This document shows positions 1-4,975 of a stretch of DNA of 7,095 nucleotides, piece by piece. Position 1 is the first letter of the stretch. Each line of letters opens with the position of its first letter. The translations under genes were made by a program, and so were the position numbers. The notes beneath the pieces were generated by a model. The model saw only the letters and a list, made by a program, of their open reading frames with translations. It was not told the origin of the DNA and did no database searches. Source of the stretch: Actinomycetota bacterium (GTDB taxonomy: Bacteria; Actinomycetota; Humimicrobiia; Humimicrobiales; Humimicrobiaceae); contig DNFX01000046.1 of assembly GCA_003486795.1 (NCBI GenBank), positions 1 through 7,095 on the forward strand, given 5' to 3'.

Positions 1-628
1 TTGCATTCATGTCTCCCTTATTTGAAGTTCTGAAGCTGACATTTAAAATATCTCCTATCCTCAGATCGCCGCCATCTTTGTCCCTTAAATCAATGTCGCT
101 TAAGTACATCTCGGGAGAACTCGTAATTTTAAAAACCATCTGCTCACTTAAATTAATTGTTTTTGACTCATTCCCTACCTCATAATTCATCACTATCGGT
201 GCAATCTTAATCTCGGTTCCGTCATCAAGAGGTTTGTCAACAGTAAGAATAATATGCATTTTTCTGCCTTCATTTACATCAATAACCGGTTCTTCAAATA
301 CCAGTTTGTTTCCCACCTCGAAATACTTCCCTGGTAAATCACTTGAATCCAATCTGGTATTCACAGGTATGGGGAATTCTATATTCATATTTCTTACTTC
401 TCTTCTTCCCAGATTAAAATAACTTATCTCGATAGTTATTTTGTCATCAGGTTTTAATTTTTCAGGAGAAAGGCTTATTGCATAATTGAGAGTCCTGTCT
501 TCAAAATTGGGACTGAGTCTTATAAGGAAGTTGTATGAGATAAAAAGTCCGATGCCTATTATTGCTATTGCAATTATAACCATCAGAAAAACATTTAAAA
601 TTGACCTTATATCTTTCTTAATATCCAT
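1..628 (-). CDS. Membrane-anchored protein with DUF11/Ig-like repeats, partial (C-terminus beyond left edge)
   Basis: The frame is open from an ATG at 628 to the left edge, giving 209 visible residues. Residues 1-8 are short and charged (MDIKKDIR). A single hydrophobic helix at about 11-36 is followed by an extracytoplasmic region, so this is probably an N-in signal anchor. Residues about 48-168 read like a DUF11/CARDB-type beta-sandwich: 'KITIEISYFNLGRREVRNMNIEFPIP', then a G-V/I alternating second half ending 'APIVMNYEVGN'. A second repeat appears to begin near 174 (SPEMYLSDIDLRDKDGGDLRIGD, then a 'NKGD' turn) and is cut by the window. The start overlaps the last 11 bases of the upstream gene and has no clear Shine-Dalgarno sequence, which suggests translational coupling. 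The role is inferred to be a surface or secretion-associated scaffold; no enzyme motif is visible. The DUF11-like assignment rests on pattern only. Confidence 0.8.
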   Translation of the reverse strand, partial: MDIKKDIRSILNVFLMVIIAIAIIGIGLFISYNFLIRLSPNFEDRTLNYAISLSPEKLKPDDKITIEISYFNLGRREVRNMNIEFPIPVNTRLDSSDLPGKYFEVGNKLVFEEPVIDVNEGRKMHIILTVDKPLDDGTEIKIAPIVMNYEVGNESKTINLSEQMVFKITSSPEMYLSDIDLRDKDGGDLRIGDILNVSFRTSNKGDMNA

Positions 629-1358
629 TTACATACCATAAAAAAACCAGAAAACCGAAATCAATAATCAGAAGAACCATATATGAGACAAACAGGGAAA
701 GTCCTTTTCTTTTTACTGCCCTGAACCTGGATATTCTTAGTATTTCGACTATTATTACACCCAGCAACAATATATATAAAAAAGTAAGATATCTGTTTGA
801 ATATAATTTTTTGAAAAATTCCACAAAAGGATGGTTCTTAAACCATGGAACTGTTTTTAAATCTTTAAAATATCCGGGAACTATCCTGAAATTTTCCTCC
901 TCTGGAGAGTTTAGAAACTTTCCTATATTTATCCTGTTAAGGTCAGTATTTCCGTCTATTTTTAAATTTATTTCAATGTAGCTGTAATTCGTACAGGCAA
1001 ATGAAATACCATCACTGAAGTCATCTTCGTTTAAAAAACAGTCAAAAGACAGGGTATTTTCTGAAATTATTATTTTGTCAGTTTCTTCAAATGCTGATTT
1101 TTCAATATTGTCAAATACACCGTCAGTTGATAAAAAACCTGTAAAATTTGCATTTTTTCTGTCTGAACTCCATGAAATACTGATTTTACCATCGTCATCC
1201 TGCCAGATAAAATAGCCAAAACTTACACCTGGAAGAAAAAATGCTTTTGTACATGATGTTGCAAGCAGCATTATTATAATTGCTGATATGAAAAATAATA
1301 CAATCTTTGAAAATGATCTTTTATTATTTTTTATTTTTTTAAATATTCCCATAATCAT
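618..1358 (-). CDS. Exported lipoprotein-like protein with two C-terminal membrane helices, function unknown
   Basis: This 246-residue protein is not recognised as a named family. A basic N-terminus (KKIKNNKR) and hydrophobic stretch 18-34 lead to LLATSC, a lipobox-like site with Cys36. It is not ideal, because Ala rather than Leu occupies -3. An extracytoplasmic domain of about 150 residues follows. It is acidic and looks beta-rich, with a segment 'FTGFLSTDGVFDNIE' (72-86) and two further cysteines (107, 122) that could pair. Two hydrophobic helices (about 191-208 and 221-243) are separated by a basic loop (RFRAVKRKG), which should be cytoplasmic. The start could instead be the third codon, also ATG. 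It lies 9 bases downstream of the GT-C gene and overlaps the next gene by 11 bases, so it is almost certainly co-transcribed with both. If Cys36 is not lipidated, the first helix is simply a signal peptide or anchor. A role beside the membrane glycosyltransferase is inference from position. Confidence 0.85.
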   Translation of the reverse strand: MIMGIFKKIKNNKRSFSKIVLFFISAIIIMLLATSCTKAFFLPGVSFGYFIWQDDDGKISISWSSDRKNANFTGFLSTDGVFDNIEKSAFEETDKIIISENTLSFDCFLNEDDFSDGISFACTNYSYIEINLKIDGNTDLNRINIGKFLNSPEEENFRIVPGYFKDLKTVPWFKNHPFVEFFKKLYSNRYLTFLYILLLGVIIVEILRISRFRAVKRKGLSLFVSYMVLLIIDFGFLVFLWYVNGY

Positions 1359-1367
1359 AAATTGTTT

Positions 1368-2693
1368 TTATAACCCGTTCTTATCTGTCAGCAGATTTTC
1401 CTTTGAGCTTTTTTTATTAAACAGATACATAAGATAAACCATCCACAAAGAAACACCTGTAAATATGCTTCTGAAAATATTCACAAACTTTTCAGGATCG
1501 TAAAATCTGTTAATGAGCGGAATAGGTCCTGGCAGGTAAATGAAAAATTTATAATCCAGCGGAGCAAAAAGAAATTTTGTTATAAGATCTCCCCAGTAAA
1601 TGAAAACTACGATAAGGAATGCAAACTGAATCCATTGGAAATAATAAAGATTCTTTTGCTTTCCTGCCACATACAAAACGAAAGGAACGCTCCATAAAAG
1701 ATACTGCGGATGAAAATAAGACAGTGCCACGTACGAGAGATATATTATTCCGCAGTAAGACATTAAAAGCTCGAAAGATTTGTTTTTAAGCTTTATGAAA
1801 CTAAGGATAATTATTGTGTATACAACTAAAAATATGAATATTCTGTCATGGACTATTAGCTCTATCTTTGAGGAAATAATATAATTGAAATGTTCAGCAT
1901 TAAGAAGTGAAAATATAACGCTTTTACCGAAAGCAATATATGATATTGCTTCAATGGAGATAAGACCTGAAAGCCCTATTGCAAGCATTATGAAATAATC
2001 CTTTTTCCTTTCGGCAAGATATATTATAAGTATCGGAAGTACCATTATCGGGAAAAATCTTATGGCCACTGCGACTGCAAGAACAAGTATCGCCCAGTAT
2101 TTTCTTTTCTTTTTTGCCAGAAGAAAAGCCAGCAGGGTCACAAAAAGACCGATTATATCATGCCTTGCAAAAAGATAAAGAACAAAAATTACAATGGGAT
2201 TGAACATCCAGTACTTGAATATCTTTAATTTTTTCTGGGCATCTCCATCATAAAAAAGTCTCAGGATTACAAAAATGCATGCCATATCGAAAATAAAATA
2301 TAAAAATTTAAAAACTGTAAGTATCAGGAATATATTATCGCTTTTCACAAATTCTACCCAGGAAATCCAGGTATCCTGATTTAAAAGTATATCCCTGTAA
2401 GAATTAAGGAAAGGAAATATTGTTTTCATTATAAGAAAATATACTGAATGTATGATATTGGTTATTAACTGCTGGAAATCCGATCCGATATTTCCGTTAA
2501 AAACAGTATCTGCTGCTCTCTGATATGTTGAAAGAAGATCCCTCTGAAAAAAGAAGGGCATAAAAAGAAATCTGACAAGTATGCCGCCAAGAAAATATTT
2601 GTAAAAAAGATTTAAAGACCTACTATCATTTGTGATTTCAGGTGAAATAAATACGCTGCCGATTTTCTTAAAAAAAACTTTTGCCTTTGCCAT
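1368..2693 (-). CDS. Polytopic GT-C-fold glycosyltransferase (GT87/PIG-M-like mannosyltransferase type)
   Basis: A 441-residue integral membrane protein with about 9-11 hydrophobic segments. Several landmarks fit the GT-C superfamily, whose members transfer a sugar from a polyprenyl-phosphate donor on the outer membrane face. There is an aspartate in the first external loop (FFFQRDLLSTYQRAADTVFNG, Asp52). A central 'FNPIVIFVLYLFARHDIIG' (164-182) resembles the NP...(G/R)xxD block of GT87/PIG-M-like enzymes, followed by 'RFFPIMVLPILI' (212-223), where family members often carry a Lys before the Pro. A late 'FHPQYLLWSVPFVL' (327-340) matches the PQYxxWxxP signature. The C-terminus is hydrophilic and cytoplasmic. 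It is the first gene of the leftward unit and starts at the divergent control region. No Shine-Dalgarno sequence is visible before the ATG. A run of eight T residues lies at codons 6-9. The sugar and acceptor cannot be named. GT-C membership is fairly secure, the exact family less so. Confidence 0.85.
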   Translation of the reverse strand: MAKAKVFFKKIGSVFISPEITNDSRSLNLFYKYFLGGILVRFLFMPFFFQRDLLSTYQRAADTVFNGNIGSDFQQLITNIIHSVYFLIMKTIFPFLNSYRDILLNQDTWISWVEFVKSDNIFLILTVFKFLYFIFDMACIFVILRLFYDGDAQKKLKIFKYWMFNPIVIFVLYLFARHDIIGLFVTLLAFLLAKKKRKYWAILVLAVAVAIRFFPIMVLPILIIYLAERKKDYFIMLAIGLSGLISIEAISYIAFGKSVIFSLLNAEHFNYIISSKIELIVHDRIFIFLVVYTIIILSFIKLKNKSFELLMSYCGIIYLSYVALSYFHPQYLLWSVPFVLYVAGKQKNLYYFQWIQFAFLIVVFIYWGDLITKFLFAPLDYKFFIYLPGPIPLINRFYDPEKFVNIFRSIFTGVSLWMVYLMYLFNKKSSKENLLTDKNGL

Positions 2694-2713
2694 TTATTTT
2701 TATTTACAAAATT

Positions 2714-2725
2714 TAAACCGGTTTA
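2714..2725. promoter_or_regulatory. Perfect 12-base palindrome, possible operator
   Basis: TAAACC|GGTTTA is a perfect palindrome with a CCGG centre, one of the few GC-containing spots in the control region. It overlaps the proposed leftward -10 element and lies 21 bases before the GT-C start codon. That position and symmetry suit a dimeric repressor. No second copy was seen in this window, and the cognate regulator is not present here. Confidence 0.3.
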
Positions 2726-2750
2726 TAATTTATGTTATTATTAAAAGATA
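2722..2750 (-). promoter_or_regulatory. Candidate leftward promoter for the GT-C operon
   Basis: On the minus strand a TATAAA (2727 down to 2722) could serve as the -10 element. Only a weak -35 (TATCTT or TTATCT, near 2751-2745) lies 17-18 bases upstream. Transcription would begin near 2715, giving a leader of about 20 bases with no Shine-Dalgarno sequence before the ATG at 2693. The -10 overlaps the 12-base palindrome at 2714-2725. In DNA this AT-rich, TATAAA is expected often by chance, so this is a weak call. Confidence 0.25.
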
Positions 2751-2769
2751 AATATATTTTAAATAATCA

Positions 2770-2797
2770 TTGAAATTAATATTTTACTTAATATTTT
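2770..2797 (+). promoter_or_regulatory. Candidate rightward promoter for the acyltransferase gene
   Basis: TTGAAA (2770-2775) and TATTTT (2792-2797), separated by 16 bases, give a plausible sigma-70-like pair reading right. The leader would be about 125 bases. A competing candidate lies closer to the gene: CTGATA (2848-2853) with an extended -10 TGaTAATAA (2869-2877), spaced 18 bases. Sequence alone does not decide between them. Confidence 0.3.
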
Positions 2798-2913
2798 AAA
2801 TAATTAAAGCAAATCGGTAAAATTTACTTATCATAAATTATTATTATCTGATAATTTTTACGTAATACTGATAATAAATTCAATATCACCTATTTAAAAA
2901 TAAAATAAAAGGC

Positions 2914-2919
2914 AGGGAG
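2914..2919 (+). promoter_or_regulatory. Shine-Dalgarno site AGGGAG
   Basis: AGGGAG ends 7 bases before the ATG at 2927 and fixes that start. It is the only strong ribosome binding site seen in the window. The leftward genes and the TTG-started flippase-like gene lack one. Confidence 0.8.
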
Positions 2920-2926
2920 CCATAAT

Positions 2927-3718
2927 ATGGAAGAGAATAAAAGTATCCGGAATACTTCAGAAGATAAAAAAAATTATTCCAAAAAAATAGACGAAAAAGT
3001 AAGATCCAAATCACTTACAAAATCGGGTGGTTCAAAATTCAAAAAATACTGTGATTTCTTTGTCGGAAAGCGAAGTTTTTTTGCTTTTTTAAAATATGAA
3101 ATAATCACTTGTCTCTTTGCTAATTGTCCCGGAGCTGCAGGAATATTTCTGAGAGGAATTTTTTACAGATTTCTGCTAAAAAAAGTCGGAAAAGGCGTAA
3201 GCTTCGGAAAGAATATAGTATTCAGACATCCCAATAAAATAGTTCTGGGAAATAATGTAGTAATTGATGATAACTGCATGCTTGATGCCAAAGGCGATAC
3301 GAATGACGGCATAATCATTGAAGACGGGGTATTTATCGGCAGAAATACCATATTAAGCTGCAAAGACGGGGATATAATTCTGAGGGAAAACGTTAATCTG
3401 GGATTTAACTGTGACATATTCAGCGGAAAGAAGATTGAAATCGGCAGAGATACCATGATTGCTGCTTATGTTTATTTTGTCGCCGGCAACTATGTTTATG
3501 ATTCTGCAGACAAACCGGCAACAGAAATGGATACTGCATGCAAAGGAATCTATGTCGGAGAGAATTGCTGGTTCGGAGCAAAAGCTTTGATATTTGACGG
3601 GGTAAACATCGGAAAAAACTCAATAATTGGCGGGGCAGCAGTAGTTAACGATGACATTCCTGAATATTCCATAGCAGTCGGCATGCCGGCAAGAGTGGTA
3701 AAAAGCAGAAAAGCATAA
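2927..3718 (+). CDS. Left-handed beta-helix (hexapeptide repeat) acyltransferase
   Basis: This 263-residue protein has three parts. Residues 1-47 are a lysine-rich, probably disordered tail. Residues 48-90 are a partly hydrophobic lead-in (FLKYEIITCLFANCPGAAGIFLRGIFYRFLL). From about 88 onward come hexapeptide repeats of a left-handed beta helix: 'GKGVSFGKNIVFRHPNKIVLGNNVVIDDNCMLDAKG', 'IIIEDGVFIGRNTILS', 'INIG/VGENCWFGAKALIFDGVNIGKNSIIGGAAVV'-type turns, and the closing 'DIPEYSIAVGMPARVVK' typical of WbbJ-like O-acyltransferases. Such enzymes usually transfer acetyl from acetyl-CoA to a sugar in the cytoplasm, acting as trimers. The loop after 'MIAAYVYFVAGN' reads GNY (Tyr189), where related enzymes generally have GGH/GNH with the catalytic His. 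The start is well supported by AGGGAG. It lies upstream of the flippase-like gene with an 87-base gap. The substrate is unknown; an O-antigen-like or capsular sugar is inferred from context. Confidence 0.9.
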   Translation: MEENKSIRNTSEDKKNYSKKIDEKVRSKSLTKSGGSKFKKYCDFFVGKRSFFAFLKYEIITCLFANCPGAAGIFLRGIFYRFLLKKVGKGVSFGKNIVFRHPNKIVLGNNVVIDDNCMLDAKGDTNDGIIIEDGVFIGRNTILSCKDGDIILRENVNLGFNCDIFSGKKIEIGRDTMIAAYVYFVAGNYVYDSADKPATEMDTACKGIYVGENCWFGAKALIFDGVNIGKNSIIGGAAVVNDDIPEYSIAVGMPARVVKSRKA

Positions 3719-3779
3719 TGCTTGTTTAATTAAAAAGCTTTTTGTTTTATAATTTATAAGTTATTTTTTAAAAGAAGAA

Positions 3780-3810
3780 TATTTTTTGAAAAAGCCCGGT
3801 ATTTTTTGAA
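3780..3810 (+). repeat. 11-base direct repeat around the TTG start
   Basis: TATTTTTTGAA occurs at 3780-3790 and again at 3800-3810, with a 20-base period. The second copy contains the proposed TTG start codon (3806-3808) of the downstream gene. The first copy also contains a TTG, but in a different frame. No Shine-Dalgarno sequence is seen between them beyond a weak GGT. Confidence 0.6.
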
Positions 3811-4864
3811 TATAGATAAGAAAAAATTAAAGAACAGAATTTTTATAGTACTTAGGATAGTTGTAAGTATAGGTATATTATTTTTCCTTTTCAAAACGCA
3901 ATTCAGTAATTTTTCAGAAATTATTTCTTACCTTTCCAGCACAAAAGTAAATTTCTGGCTTATCGGACTTTCTTTTTTAATGTACTGGCTTGGAATTTAC
4001 TTTCTTGTGCTCAGATGGCAGATACTTTTAAAGACCCAGCATATAAAAGCTTCCATGCCTTTTTTATTTGGTTCTTATCTGGTCGGCTATTTCTTTAATA
4101 ATTTTCTGCCTACTTCCATTGGCGGCGATGTATACAGAATTTATGACACTTCAAAACTAAAAAACAGTTCGGGCATGAAAGCAGCTTCCATCGTATTAAT
4201 GGAAAGAACGACAGGAGTAATGAGCTCAATAATCTATCTGGTTTTCGCACTTGCAATAGGATTTTTAAGGACCTCACATGTAGAATTCAAACTGGGAAAT
4301 TTGAATGTTTCCAATAATATTCTGATAATAATGATACTGATATTTTTTGCACTAGCAATTCTGATTATTCTGATTATGCTTTTTCCGGATTATTTCCGGC
4401 TAAATAAGGTTTTCAGAAAACTTAAATTTCTCCATAAATGGGAAGACAAGCTCAGGCAGATGTATAATACTTTCAAGGATTTCAGAAGATTCAAACTTAT
4501 ATTGCTTATAACCATTCTTTTAAGCATGCTTCTTCAATTTACATTCACCCTTAACTATTCTTTCTGCAGCCAGGGTTTCGGGATAACCGAACTGAGCCTG
4601 ATTGCATATATATTCATAATACAGATAAGTTCAATACTTACCATGATACCAGTATCCATCGGTGGTATAGGAGTAAGAGAAGGTACCTTCGTTGTTCTTG
4701 TCGGGGCTCTTGGCGGGCAGAGAAATATTGCAACAATTGTCTCCATAGCAGTGCTGATTATGATACTGGTGCCGGGAATTGTTGGAGGTATTATCTATGC
4801 TCTAAGACCATATCTGGACAGAAGAAAAAAGAGAGAACTGGAAACAGCCAGAGAGACCTCCTGA
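3806..4864 (+). CDS. Flippase-like multi-pass membrane protein (LPG_synthase_TM / UPF0104 type)
   Basis: The 352-residue protein has about eight hydrophobic segments. Its motifs are characteristic of the lysylphosphatidylglycerol synthase TM/UPF0104 family (the AglD/MprF-flippase-like group): RWQ at 70-72, 'FNNFLPTSIGGDVYR' at 97-111, 'SIVLMERTTG' at 128-137, and 'IPVSIGGIGVREG' at 281-293. Relatives are proposed to move or modify lipid-linked molecules in polysaccharide and glycolipid gene clusters, but biochemistry is thin for most. There is no aminoacyl-transferase domain as in full MprF, so lysyl-PG synthesis is unlikely. The C-terminus is a charged cytoplasmic tail (RPYLDRRKKRE). The start is called at TTG 3806. 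The frame is open upstream only to a stop at 3731 with no ATG, and the next in-frame ATG would lose conserved membrane segments. The 87-base gap after the acyltransferase permits co-transcription or a separate promoter. Confidence 0.9.
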   Translation: MNIDKKKLKNRIFIVLRIVVSIGILFFLFKTQFSNFSEIISYLSSTKVNFWLIGLSFLMYWLGIYFLVLRWQILLKTQHIKASMPFLFGSYLVGYFFNNFLPTSIGGDVYRIYDTSKLKNSSGMKAASIVLMERTTGVMSSIIYLVFALAIGFLRTSHVEFKLGNLNVSNNILIIMILIFFALAILIILIMLFPDYFRLNKVFRKLKFLHKWEDKLRQMYNTFKDFRRFKLILLITILLSMLLQFTFTLNYSFCSQGFGITELSLIAYIFIIQISSILTMIPVSIGGIGVREGTFVVLVGALGGQRNIATIVSIAVLIMILVPGIVGGIIYALRPYLDRRKKRELETARETS

Positions 4865-4975
4865 AAATCTGCATGGCATAATCTTAATTTAATATCTTTA
4901 TGTAATATTAAAATCTTCCGATAATTCACGTGAATTTTACTCTTTTAATCTATAAATGACTGGATGGAAATTAAA
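4865..4975. other. Convergent intergenic gap with 14-base palindrome
   Basis: This 111-base gap separates two convergent genes, so terminators for both are expected here. The best symmetric element is AATTCAC|GTGAATT (4923-4936), a perfect 14-base palindrome followed on the plus strand by TTTACTCTTTT. A weak all-AT stem is formed by TTTAATAT (4888-4895) and ATATTAAA (4905-4912). Neither is a strong GC-rich intrinsic terminator. The palindrome could act as a weak bidirectional terminator or as a protein-binding site. Confidence 0.4.

Larger units (their letters stand above)
2694..2926. promoter_or_regulatory. Divergent intergenic control region
   Basis: This 233-base gap between the leftward GT-C gene and the rightward acyltransferase gene is the longest non-coding stretch in the window and is extremely AT-rich. 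No open frame with a credible start or protein pattern was seen. It contains a perfect 12-base palindrome (TAAACCGGTTTA, 2714-2725) and a 14-base direct repeat (ATATTTTAAATAAT at 2754-2767 and 2791-2804). A third ATATTTTA core lies at 2779-2786. Further right are an inverted repeat ATTATC-T-GATAAT (2843-2855) and a direct repeat CTGATAAT (2848-2855 and 2868-2875). Both flanking promoters must lie here unless transcription reads in from elsewhere. Confidence 0.75.

Noticed and set aside
234..422. Small plus-strand open frame opposite the Ig-like protein gene
   Set aside because: It lies wholly antisense to a better-supported gene, has no ribosome binding site and shows no protein-like pattern.
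3163..3623. Two minus-strand open frames opposite the acyltransferase gene
   Set aside because: They are antisense shadows of the hexapeptide repeat coding sequence and have no family motifs.
3711..3743. Terminator after the acyltransferase gene
   Set aside because: AAGCA-TAA-TGCTT across the stop codon gives only a 5-base stem, and AAAAAGCTTTTT (3732-3743) is a palindrome without a loop. Neither makes a convincing intrinsic terminator.
3806..4864. Full MprF-type lysylphosphatidylglycerol synthase
   Set aside because: The protein has only the membrane flippase-like part and ends after a short charged tail. The aminoacyl-transferase domain is absent.
4888..4912. AT-only hairpin TTTAATAT/ATATTAAA in the convergent gap
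   Set aside because: An eight-pair stem made only of A-T pairs is too weak and is expected by chance at this composition.
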